Positions 35,591 to 42,795 of a stretch of DNA of 50,413 bases are shown piece by piece. A model generated the notes under the pieces. It saw only the letters and a list, made by a program, of their open reading frames with translations. It searched no databases and had not been told where the DNA came from. The DNA is from Candidatus Nomurabacteria bacterium (GTDB taxonomy: Bacteria; Patescibacteriota; Minisyncoccia; Phycocordibacterales; SBAW01). Every line of letters starts with the position of its first letter. Position 1 is the stretch's first letter. The translations under genes were made by a program, and so were the position numbers. The stretch is from positions 1 through 50,413 of the forward strand of contig CALREW010000003.1 in assembly GCA_943356415.1 (NCBI GenBank), read 5' to 3'.

Positions 35591-35596
35591 ACTATA
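35591..35596 (-). promoter_or_regulatory. -10 box (TGCTATAGT) of the 2OG oxygenase gene
   Basis: Extended -10 TGC-TATAGT on the minus strand, 7 nt before the ATG at 35583. Confidence 0.5.
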
Positions 35597-35618
35597 GCAG
35601 TGTCACTTTAAACGCGAA

Positions 35619-35644
35619 GCGGGCGCCGATCTCTCGGCGCCCGC
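35619..35644 (-). terminator. terminator of the PurM-like gene
   Basis: GCGGGCGCC / GGCGCCCGC hairpin, 23 nt after the stop of the PurM-like gene and upstream of the 2OG oxygenase promoter. Confidence 0.75.
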
Positions 35645-35666
35645 TCTGCTTGCCTCGCGGCAAGAC

Positions 35667-36833
35667 TTAGGTTTTGCTGCGGGTGTAGACCACCTCGCCG
35701 GCGCCATCGTACTTCGAGTGGATGACGAGCTTCGGGTTGTCGGAGCGTTGACCAATCCGGCCGCAGATCCGGGCTTCCTTGCCATGCGTCGCTGCGAGCT
35801 TGATGAAGCGCAGCGCTTCCTCCTCGCTCTCAATCACCACGAGGAGCCCTTGGCCGCCGTTGTTGCTGCGGTACGCTCGCTCAGCGGGCATCGACTGCCC
35901 GAGCCACTCCTTGCACGCGTGCATCACTGGGAGAGGGTCGTAGAGGTCGGAGAGTTCGGCGTCGAATCCGAAATACAGGATGGCATCCTGGCCGAATTTG
36001 TCGCAGATTCCGCCGCCGGTGATATGCGCGATGTAGCTGATGTCGATCCGCTCGAAATGCGGATTCCAACCATTAGCGTCGGCGAGCAGCTTGTCGTAGA
36101 TGACAGACGGCACTGCCGCCGCCTCGATCCACTCCTGCGCATCAGGATGATCCCACCATGCTTCGCCGAAGCGCGCGGCCAAGGCCTTACGCATGTCGGT
36201 GTAGCCGTTGCCACGCAAACCGCACTCGCGCACGGCGACAACGTACTGCTTTGCCGCGACACGCGAGCCGTCGATGAGCCGGTCGTCACGGTATATGCCG
36301 AAGCCGACGCCCGCCCACAGGAACGGCAGCGTCGGGTCGGGCACTTCGCTTCCGACGAATGGCCCCATGATCGCCGTCTCGCCGTTGAAGATGGTCCACC
36401 CGACCTCCATGGATGCCTCGTAGAGGCCGGCATAGAGATCGATCACGGCTTGCCGCTGCGGTGAACGAGGTTCGCCCGCCGTCCGCACATCGAGCACATT
36501 GGTCATGAGCACTGGCTTGCCTCCCCAACGACTGACATCGGTTGAGGGCATAGCGCACAGATCCCAACCGGCGGTCTTGTGCCTGCGCCTGATATCGACG
36601 AGGCCGGGTTTGGTCCCGATGCCATCCGGTGCGAGGGTGAAAACCGCATCCCTCGGCAGATGTTCGTGGTTCAGCTCGAACCGCGACGGGCCACGGAAGT
36701 TGCCCTTCGGCCGGATGATCCGGATGTACGGCGCGCAGTTGCCGTCCGTCATGCTGCAGTACTTCGCCGCAATGCGGCTAACGGCATCGTTGCCGTCGAA
36801 GTCGAACAGCCCGTCGTCGTCTGGTTTTGCCAT
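35667..36833 (-). CDS. PurM-like AIR synthase (phosphoribosylformylglycinamidine cyclo-ligase-like)
   Basis: 388 residues. ATP-dependent PurM-fold signatures: LAPDGIGTKPGLV (compare SVDGVGTK in PurM), VLMTNVLDVRTAGEP, TIFNGETAIMG (compare GGETAEMPG) and YIAHITGGGICDKFG (compare ITGGG). PurM makes aminoimidazole ribonucleotide in purine synthesis. Several signature positions differ and no other pur gene is present, so it may be a paralogue with another substrate. GC-rich codon use, a GGAAAGGA site before the ATG and its own terminator point to recent transfer. Confidence 0.8.
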   Translation of the reverse strand: MAKPDDDGLFDFDGNDAVSRIAAKYCSMTDGNCAPYIRIIRPKGNFRGPSRFELNHEHLPRDAVFTLAPDGIGTKPGLVDIRRRHKTAGWDLCAMPSTDVSRWGGKPVLMTNVLDVRTAGEPRSPQRQAVIDLYAGLYEASMEVGWTIFNGETAIMGPFVGSEVPDPTLPFLWAGVGFGIYRDDRLIDGSRVAAKQYVVAVRECGLRGNGYTDMRKALAARFGEAWWDHPDAQEWIEAAAVPSVIYDKLLADANGWNPHFERIDISYIAHITGGGICDKFGQDAILYFGFDAELSDLYDPLPVMHACKEWLGQSMPAERAYRSNNGGQGLLVVIESEEEALRFIKLAATHGKEARICGRIGQRSDNPKLVIHSKYDGAGEVVYTRSKT

Positions 36834-36930
36834 CGCCCGTCCTTTCCGGTGTACGTTGGTTGATGTCGAGTTCGGATTTGGTTGCCAAATATACGCAAAG
36901 CTTCCTGAATCACCCTATCTTGCAGAGCCG

Positions 36931-36960
36931 TTGTGTCAATCTGGAAAAAGTGAGTACTAT
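36931..36960 (+). promoter_or_regulatory. promoter of the exonuclease III gene
   Basis: TTGTGT (36931-36936), 18-nt spacer, TACTAT (36955-36960), 8 nt before the ATG. Confidence 0.5.
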
Positions 36961-36968
36961 AACGGCAC

Positions 36969-37772
36969 ATGAAGCTCGTATCGTGGAACGTCAACGGCAT
37001 CCGCGCGGTGCATAAAAAAGGGCTTTTTCTCGCATTTGTCGAAGACGTAAAAGCAGACGTTATTTGTCTGCAGGAAACCAAAGCTGAGCAGGGACAATCC
37101 GAAATAGACTTGCCTCAGTATGAGGAATATTGGAATTCATCGAAGGGTCGTAAGGGTTATAGCGGCACGGCCATTTTTAGCAAAGAGAAACCGTTATCCG
37201 TTTCCTATGATTTCCCGGAGGAAATAATAAAGAAGTTCAAAGTAGATAAAGACGAGTATGGCAATTTAAACGAAGAAGGTCGCATCGTTGTTGCTGAATT
37301 TGAAAAGTTTTTTGTAGCGACGGTCTACACACCAAACTCAAAGCCAGATCTCTCTCGTCTCTCACTTCGCCACAAGATTTGGGACCCGGCCTTCCTTGCA
37401 TACATGCAATTGCTCGAGAAAAAGAAGCCAGTTATTTTCTGCGGCGACCTCAATGTTGCTCACACCGAAATAGATCTTGCGAATCCAAAAGCAAATGAAG
37501 GCGAGCATGGATACACTAAAGAAGAGCGCGAAGGGATGGATAATTACGTTGCAGCTGGTTTTCTAGACACGTTCCGTTACTTTCATCCTGAGGAGAAAAA
37601 CAGATACACCTGGTGGACGCACTGGGCCAACGCTCGCGCGAGGAACGTCGGCTGGCGCATTGATTATCTTCTTGCTTCGAAGTCTTTAGAGAAGAAGTTG
37701 AAGTCCGCCGATATCCGCGACGACATTATGGGTTCTGATCACTGCCCGGTCACGTTGGAAGTAAACCTATAA
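36969..37772 (+). CDS. xthA: exodeoxyribonuclease III
   Basis: 267-residue ExoIII/APE-type AP endonuclease, full length. Active-site landmarks: N7 in SWNVNGIR, E36 in CLQETKAEQ, FCGDLNVAH and the terminal GSDHCPV with the catalytic His. It nicks DNA at abasic sites and removes 3' blocks in base excision repair. Leaderless-type start after TACTAT. Ends at a perfect palindromic terminator shared with binding protein 3. Confidence 0.95.
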   Translation: MKLVSWNVNGIRAVHKKGLFLAFVEDVKADVICLQETKAEQGQSEIDLPQYEEYWNSSKGRKGYSGTAIFSKEKPLSVSYDFPEEIIKKFKVDKDEYGNLNEEGRIVVAEFEKFFVATVYTPNSKPDLSRLSLRHKIWDPAFLAYMQLLEKKKPVIFCGDLNVAHTEIDLANPKANEGEHGYTKEEREGMDNYVAAGFLDTFRYFHPEEKNRYTWWTHWANARARNVGWRIDYLLASKSLEKKLKSADIRDDIMGSDHCPVTLEVNL

Positions 37773-37775
37773 ACA

Positions 37776-37813
37776 AACAAAATGTTCGAGGCCCGGGCCT
37801 CGAACATTTTGTT
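37776..37813. terminator. bidirectional terminator between xthA and module 3
   Basis: 38-bp perfect palindrome centred on GGCCCGGGCC, flanked by A run and T run (AACAAAATG / CATTTTGTT). Confidence 0.88.
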
Positions 37814-37832
37814 CTAACAAGAAGTTGGCAGA

Positions 37833-38945
37833 CTAGTGGATCTCGACGATCTTCCCTCCCTTGATCTGGTAGAAGGTGATGGCAGGAGTGATGAGTTTGC
37901 CGCTGAGGGACTCTGTCGCTGCTACGGTTGCACTTGGTGCAACGGTAGGAGGATGCACATGAGCAACGATGCACTGCGCATCCTGCTTATCGCAGGCAAG
38001 CTGCGCCTCGTAGAGCGAGAGCACGGCGTCATATATGAATGCAGCATTCTGCAGGTCGCTCGGTTTCGTTTCTCCGTACGTCTTGTTGTACAGAGTCACG
38101 AACGACTCATTTACTGGCGAGTCGAAGAGACGGACACCCTCCATTGCTTGGAGGCCAAGCGTGTTCACAATCGCCTCGGTTGCACAGTTGAGGCGGTTGC
38201 AGAAAACCTCTGCCGTAAGACCGAGCTCACTGCGCTGTTTAAGGAACGCGAGTGAAGTAGGTTCGAAAGAAACCAATACGATTGCTCCAACTTTCTGAGC
38301 CTGTAACTTAATGATTTCGGTTCGAAGGTCGGGCTTGGGGCCACCGTTGGTGGCGGCAAGAGAAAGTGTTGTAACTTCACTGTCGCTGTAGGTCTGTTTG
38401 AGGCCGCGCACGCAGTCCTTCATCACACCTGCTTCATCAAGCATCGCGACGGTCTGTATGCCGCGGGCCTTTGCGTCGCGAGCGTAGCGAGCACAAGCAT
38501 CTTCGACGTCAATGAACGTCTTCACTGCCAGCGGATTGTTAAGTCCAGGATCTGAACTGAAGCCGCTGAAAATGAAAGGCTTTTCCGCAGCCTTTGCGAT
38601 AGGTGATATGGCGTTGTTAGGACCAGTAAATTCAGACATAAGCGCATCAACACCATCTATGGTGATAAGTTTCTGCGCCGCTGAGGCAGCAACCTTTGGG
38701 TCGCTCTGTGAATCCTCGACGATAACCTTCGCCTTCATGTCAGGATTGCGCTCGTTGAGCACGTGCTCTGCAAGAAGCGCAGCGTTGCGGCTCTTCTCGC
38801 CTGCTGAGGCGGACTTCCCTGTTAGAGGGAGTACTACGCCGATACGGACTTCGTTAGAGTGTGCGCTCGAACCTTCGAAGAAATAAGCGGCGAATACTGC
38901 TAAACCTACGACTATAAGCCCTGCTGCGATGTATAACTTTTTCAT
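37833..38945 (-). CDS. periplasmic-binding-fold (LivJ-type) protein 3, membrane-anchored
   Basis: 370 residues. Anchor helix at about 5-24, then EVRIGVVLPLTGKSASAGE, VIVEDSQSDPKVAASAAQKL and VDALMSEFTGPNNAISP, typical of the LivJ-type fold. Unlike the others it contains several Cys in the second half (for example NRLNCATE, LACDKQDAQC), suggesting disulfides and an extracytoplasmic location. No lipobox Cys next to the helix. Divergent from regulator 3. Confidence 0.82.
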   Translation of the reverse strand: MKKLYIAAGLIVVGLAVFAAYFFEGSSAHSNEVRIGVVLPLTGKSASAGEKSRNAALLAEHVLNERNPDMKAKVIVEDSQSDPKVAASAAQKLITIDGVDALMSEFTGPNNAISPIAKAAEKPFIFSGFSSDPGLNNPLAVKTFIDVEDACARYARDAKARGIQTVAMLDEAGVMKDCVRGLKQTYSDSEVTTLSLAATNGGPKPDLRTEIIKLQAQKVGAIVLVSFEPTSLAFLKQRSELGLTAEVFCNRLNCATEAIVNTLGLQAMEGVRLFDSPVNESFVTLYNKTYGETKPSDLQNAAFIYDAVLSLYEAQLACDKQDAQCIVAHVHPPTVAPSATVAATESLSGKLITPAITFYQIKGGKIVEIH

Positions 38946-38974
38946 ATGACAACATGGTATAGTTCAAATGCAGA

Positions 38975-39010
38975 GTGGCACATATGGCCACATGGTGACT
39001 TTAATCACCA
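38975..39010. promoter_or_regulatory. double dyad operator candidate, module 3
   Basis: Two adjacent inverted repeats in a 77-nt intergenic region: GTGGC / GCCAC (38975-38991) and TGGTGA / TCACCA around CTTTAA (38993-39010). The second sits just upstream of the regulator's -10 (TAAAAT, 39013-39018), so binding would autorepress. Confidence 0.55.
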
Positions 39011-39022
39011 CTTAAAATACCT

Positions 39023-39772
39023 ATGTATAAAGATGAATTAGCAGAACTGGGGCTCGCGCAAAATGAGTCGTACATCTATATAACGTTGGTAAAGCACGGA
39101 GGTCTCGGGGTGAGCCGTATTGCCGAAAAGTCCGGCGTCAATCGTCGCAATGTCTATGACAGCCTTAATCGTCTACTTGAAAAAGGGCTCGTCTACGAAG
39201 AGCTATCAAGCAAAGAAACTCTCTACTTCCCTGTCGATCCGGCGAAGCTGCGCGAAATAGTGGCTCAGAAAAGCCAAAAGCTCGAGTCAGTGTTGCCGTC
39301 CCTTATAAAGATGTTCGGCGCCAAACAGGAGAACGACGCGGTCTATATGTATAAAGGCATCGAGGGTTGGAAGAATTACCTGCGCGATATGGCGCGGGTA
39401 GGCGGTACGGTGCGGGTGTACGGCGCGATGGGCGCATCACTTGATGAACGCTCAAACACCTATTTCGAACAGATCAAATCGAAACTTGCTGCTAAGAAGG
39501 CCGAGATAAAAGTGCTCTACCGTGAAGAAGCGCTTAAGGGTGGCGTTGTGGGGCATTTCGGCAAGTCGGCACAGAATAAGATTCTCGCAAAAGGACTAGG
39601 CACGCACAGCTCCTTTGGCGTGTTTGGCGATATGACGTATGTCGTCACCGATACGCCCACAGCAAAAGAACTCGATGACGAAGTTAAAATGGTTGTCATC
39701 AAGAACAAGCAGTGCGCACAAATGTTTGAAGAGCTCTTTGAGCTCGCATGGAACAAAGCAAAAGAAGCCTGA
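39023..39772 (+). CDS. TrmB-like regulator, module 3
   Basis: 249 residues. Helix-turn-helix 5-70 (LGLAQNESYIYITLVKHG, VSRIAEKSGVNRRNVYDSLNRL, wing TLYFPVDPAKL), coiled linker 75-95, C-terminal domain with VYGAMGASLDE and VVIKNKQCAQMFEELFELAW. More similar to the regulator at 24450 than to those of modules 1, 2 and 4, so not all modules arose by simple tandem duplication. TAAAAT lies 4 nt before the ATG. Confidence 0.82.
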   Translation: MYKDELAELGLAQNESYIYITLVKHGGLGVSRIAEKSGVNRRNVYDSLNRLLEKGLVYEELSSKETLYFPVDPAKLREIVAQKSQKLESVLPSLIKMFGAKQENDAVYMYKGIEGWKNYLRDMARVGGTVRVYGAMGASLDERSNTYFEQIKSKLAAKKAEIKVLYREEALKGGVVGHFGKSAQNKILAKGLGTHSSFGVFGDMTYVVTDTPTAKELDDEVKMVVIKNKQCAQMFEELFELAWNKAKEA

Positions 39773-39807
39773 CGGAAAAGTTCTAGTCCCTCACTCCATC
39801 ATCGGGA

Positions 39808-39845
39808 TACAAAACGTGCGAGACCTAGGTCTCGCACGTTTTGTA
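39808..39845. terminator. bidirectional terminator between modules 3 and 4
   Basis: 38-bp perfect palindrome centred on GACCTAGGTC with flanks TACAAAACGTGC / GCACGTTTTGTA. Confidence 0.88.
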
Positions 39846-39868
39846 TTGCACCTTTTGTATACAGGAGG

Positions 39869-40963
39869 TTATTGAACCACTGGGTGTATTTCCCACACAC
39901 CTTCTTTGGCGTCACCATTTTGGTCGAACTCATAGCGGCCGCCAAACCCTCGGTAGCTCGTTTCCTCACGGAGGTACTTAGCAATCGAATCACCGTCCTT
40001 TGCGGGTGCGTTTTGTATTGCCTCAACGAGCAACATCAAACCGTCGTACGCACGGTCAGCGTAGGCGGTCGGTTCCTCACCGTACTTTGCTTTGTACTTA
40101 GCGATGAACTCCGCAGATACGGGCGTCTCGAGTTGGTACACATTTTTGAGTGTGTCAGTCGAGACTGTGTTCGAACTCGCGATCTGTCGGTAAACAGAAG
40201 ATGCGGCAATCACCGGAACATTGAGATGATGCTTGGCAATTTGCTGTACCAACATAACGGCATCTGGTTCGGTGCCAGTCCAGAGAATTGAGTCAGGTGT
40301 CTTCCCAACCAACGAAGGAAACACGGACTCCAGCGCTTTTGCCGTATCTACGTCAGGAAGTGCTTGGAGGAAAACCACTTCGGCGCCTGCTTCCGTAGCC
40401 GCTTTTTTGAAAGCAGCTTCAACCGTATGGCTCCACGCACTTTGCGTAACGACAATGGCGATGCGCTTCTTTCCATTTTCTTTCAACCATTTGGCTACGG
40501 GTGCGTCCATAAGAGCGTTGCGAGGTGCGCCGTGAAATTGGTACGTACTCACATTCTCCACGAACTCTGAAGTGTCTGCGGGAGCATATGCTACAACCTT
40601 GCCTGCGTCGATTGTTGGCTGCGCTGCGCTCTCAAGGAAGGACCACGTCGGACCAACGATGACATCTGGGTGGTAGGTCGTTAAGAGATATTGAAGTGCC
40701 GATATGGTCTTCTTCGGATCAGTACTGTCGTCCTGATACGAAATATCGACGACAACCCCCTTCGCCGCCAGGTCGGCCTGTGCCAAATCCAAGCCTCGTT
40801 TGATGCTCGTTGCATCTTGCACGGCGTATCCAGTGAAACCGAGAACCGCACCGATGCGAACGGTCTCCTTGGATGGAGCCTCATGATTGCTGCGCCAGAG
40901 ACCGTAGCCACCCAAAAGGATGACCAAGATAACAGCGAGAATCGTCCAAAAACCTTTATTCAT
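39869..40963 (-). CDS. periplasmic-binding-fold (LivJ-type) protein 4, membrane-anchored
   Basis: 364 residues. Anchor helix at about 6-22, then TVRIGAVLGFTGYAVQDAT, VDISYQDDSTDPKKTISAL, PDVIVGPTWSFLESAAQP and DRAYDGLMLLVEAIQ. LivJ-type fold without lipobox Cys and without transporter genes. Closest in layout to protein 1 (both have a V-W-S/T-W-S segment after the I-V-G strand). Divergent from regulator 4; promoter with TTGACT on the minus strand near 41016-41021. Confidence 0.82.
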   Translation of the reverse strand: MNKGFWTILAVILVILLGGYGLWRSNHEAPSKETVRIGAVLGFTGYAVQDATSIKRGLDLAQADLAAKGVVVDISYQDDSTDPKKTISALQYLLTTYHPDVIVGPTWSFLESAAQPTIDAGKVVAYAPADTSEFVENVSTYQFHGAPRNALMDAPVAKWLKENGKKRIAIVVTQSAWSHTVEAAFKKAATEAGAEVVFLQALPDVDTAKALESVFPSLVGKTPDSILWTGTEPDAVMLVQQIAKHHLNVPVIAASSVYRQIASSNTVSTDTLKNVYQLETPVSAEFIAKYKAKYGEEPTAYADRAYDGLMLLVEAIQNAPAKDGDSIAKYLREETSYRGFGGRYEFDQNGDAKEGVWEIHPVVQ

Positions 40964-41016
40964 AAACGTTTTTAACTAATAGTAACAACAACATTATTAT
41001 CAAAATAGTCAAGTTA

Positions 41017-41046
41017 GTCAATAAAAAACAGACATAAAATATTGAC
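41017..41046. promoter_or_regulatory. dyad formed by face-to-face -35 elements, module 4
   Basis: GTCAATA (41017-41023) and TATTGAC (41040-41046). Each contains the -35 TTGAC of one divergent promoter. The symmetry could be a shared operator or simply the two -35 boxes. Confidence 0.4.
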
Positions 41047-41070
41047 ATTTAAACCTTTTAAATCAATACT
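41042..41070 (+). promoter_or_regulatory. promoter of regulator 4
   Basis: TTGACA (41042-41047), 17-nt spacer, AATACT (41065-41070), 10 nt before the ATG at 41081. Confidence 0.55.
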
Positions 41071-41080
41071 TTATGAAAAT

Positions 41081-41839
41081 ATGTCAAACTTTATTGACCC
41101 GAATATTGCATTACAGCTTTCTCACTTCGGTCTTAACGACAAGGAGTCGAGCGTCTACGTACATCTCCTTTCTCGAGATGAAGCGAGTGCTATAGAGATA
41201 AGCAGGGCTCTGCAGATGCATCGTCAGTTTGTATATAACGCCCTTGCGGCCCTCGATGACAAAGGATTGGTCCTTAGGGTGCAAGAGAAACACTCAAAGT
41301 GGAAAGCTGCCGCCCCAAGGGCTCTTGTTGCCATGGCAGAAGTTCAACAATTGCGTGCGGCCAAGCTATCTGAGGAACTAAGAGCATTGATGAAAATTGG
41401 TGCAGGTCAGGAGTTTGAAGTTTCAGAGGGTAACGCTGCTTTTCGGGCTCACTCACTCGAGCTCATGCGAAAGACGCCGCCCAATACGACAACGCTCCTC
41501 TTTTGCGGAGAGTGGGACAAATATTTTGAGCACATTGGCGAGCAGACGCATGCAGAAAATGAGCGTGTGCGAATTATGAAAAATATTTCATATCGAATGG
41601 TCGGCCCAGCTTCTTTTAGTAAGGCTATGAGCGAAGCAGCTCAGAGCCGAAGTTTACTGGAATGCCGGATCCTCCCAGGACTTGAGGCAAACCTGGTCAA
41701 CACGTTGGTGTATGAAGACACTGTGGATTTTGAAATACACGGCGAGCCGCATATCGGCTTGAGCATCAAAAATAAACTTGTAGCAGACGGCCAGAGACGT
41801 GTCTTTGAGACATTGTGGAATCTAGCCACGCCCGCATAA
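41081..41839 (+). CDS. TrmB-like regulator, module 4
   Basis: 252 residues from the ATG at 41081 (an upstream TTG frame runs over the promoter). Helix-turn-helix 8-75 (HFGLNDKESSVYVHLLS, IEISRALQMHRQFVYNAL, wing SKWKAAAPRAL), coiled linker, C-terminal domain ending RRVFETLWNLA. Same subfamily as regulators 1 and 2. Confidence 0.8.
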   Translation: MSNFIDPNIALQLSHFGLNDKESSVYVHLLSRDEASAIEISRALQMHRQFVYNALAALDDKGLVLRVQEKHSKWKAAAPRALVAMAEVQQLRAAKLSEELRALMKIGAGQEFEVSEGNAAFRAHSLELMRKTPPNTTTLLFCGEWDKYFEHIGEQTHAENERVRIMKNISYRMVGPASFSKAMSEAAQSRSLLECRILPGLEANLVNTLVYEDTVDFEIHGEPHIGLSIKNKLVADGQRRVFETLWNLATPA

Positions 41840-41865
41840 AGGACATATCCACACATCTGTCCTTT
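41838..41865. terminator. terminator of regulator 4
   Basis: AAAGGACA / TGTCCTTT hairpin overlapping the stop codon. The same stem sequence closes yraN at 45589-45608. Confidence 0.65.
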
Positions 41866-41969
41866 ACATTTGAGTTGACTGGGCGCACTATTCATATCGG
41901 ACAATAACAAGCCGTGCGAGCGCATTTGCCCTGGTGCGTTCGGCGCATCAGTACATTCGTGCAATAAGC

Positions 41970-42089
41970 ATGCTGATTCGATCCACCGGGATTACTTCAC
42001 ACGTTGAGTTAGCTACTCAACAGCACAAATACGTTTATCGACAACGTATAAAAAGTATGTACACAAAGCGGTACAACGTGAGTGCGTGA
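41970..42089 (+). CDS. possible small basic protein (39 aa)
   Basis: ATG at 41970 opens a 39-codon frame (MLIRSTGITSHVELATQQ and onward) ending at 42089, 29 nt before a strong terminator. The frame is open back to 41874, with a GTG at 41934 as another possible start. A TTGACT at 41875-41880 may be its -35. There is no Shine-Dalgarno sequence. It could instead be a small RNA. The 41866-42239 stretch holds nothing else I can name except a GGCGC / GCGCC hairpin near 42213-42226. Confidence 0.25.
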   Translation: MLIRSTGITSHVELATQQHKYVYRQRIKSMYTKRYNVSA

Positions 42090-42118
42090 AAAAAGCAATC
42101 CTAGTCCGATACGAATCT

Positions 42119-42148
42119 AACCCCCGACACCTCCACTCGTCGGGGGTT
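42119..42148 (+). terminator. terminator of an unassigned short transcript
   Basis: AACCCCCGAC / GTCGGGGGTT stem followed by TTGT. It ends a short unit starting after 41880, or acts as an attenuator 91 nt before the NUDIX gene. Confidence 0.7.
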
Positions 42149-42239
42149 TGTCATTTCTATAGGACATATCAATTTGCTTACAAAATAGGTTCGTGTTTTA
42201 GTTCCACCCAGATGGCGCCTTTGCGCCAGGGAGACACGA

Positions 42240-42731
42240 ATGGCCTTTAGCCCGAATGATAATCGGGCAGAACGCCCGATTCGATGGAACTGTCTGGTCC
42301 TACTACTGATCGTCCCACTCAAACGCGTGGTCCTCATCAGGACTCCGAGCAAGGACTACGATCGGCTTTCCGTCCCTGGAGGAGGAGACGAAGAATACGA
42401 GCTTGAGCCGCGCGAGACCGCTGAGCGCGAGTTTGGTGAAGAAACGGGTATCTGGCTGAGGGACCTTTTCCCTGGACAGGAAATCCTCAAGCTCGCCTTC
42501 ACTGAGAAACGCGACAGCCGGTCCGGGGGCACTCACGACTACCATCTCTTCGTTGGCGCCGTGGACTGGGCACCGATAGAGAGCGTTATGTTGCGAGGCG
42601 CGACAGGCGAAGTGGTAGAACTCGTCCCGGCCGCAGATTTTATGTGGAACCCGGATTTCCACGATCCGCACCGAGAGTTCCTCACTAAGCCCGATGTGCT
42701 CGAGGGCGTGAAGGAGGCACTCGGAGTCTAG
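42240..42731 (+). CDS. NUDIX hydrolase
   Basis: 163 residues. The Nudix helix is visible at about 47-71 (PGGGDEEYELEP then RETAEREFGEETGI); the REFGEETG core is intact but the spacing to the upstream Glu is one residue off the canonical pattern. NUDIX enzymes hydrolyse nucleoside diphosphate derivatives; the substrate is unknown. The Shine-Dalgarno-like AGGGAG, GC-rich codons and own terminator place it with the acquired single-gene cassettes. Confidence 0.82.
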   Translation: MAFSPNDNRAERPIRWNCLVLLLIVPLKRVVLIRTPSKDYDRLSVPGGGDEEYELEPRETAEREFGEETGIWLRDLFPGQEILKLAFTEKRDSRSGGTHDYHLFVGAVDWAPIESVMLRGATGEVVELVPAADFMWNPDFHDPHREFLTKPDVLEGVKEALGV

Positions 42732-42759
42732 CGCTCTGAGTGCATGAAATGCGAAAGCG

Positions 42760-42790
42760 AAACCCCCCGCGCGTGAAGCGCGGGGGGTTT
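42760..42790. terminator. strong terminator between NUDIX and cca
   Basis: AAACCCCCCGCGC / GCGCGGGGGGTTT hairpin with a GTGAA loop; serves both convergent genes. Confidence 0.85.
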
Positions 42791-42795
42791 GCTCG

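Noticed and set aside
25215-41023. A shared AGTCAATA word in the spacers of several regulator modules, first taken as a common operator
   Set aside because: On the minus strand it reads TATTGACT, a good -35 element with plausible -10 regions downstream for most of these genes, so it is explained as promoter sequence.
35667-41839. Treating the 2OG oxygenase, PurM-like gene and xthA as parts of the binding-protein system
   Set aside because: Different strands, own promoters and terminators, and one looks horizontally acquired; the position alone does not support a shared function.
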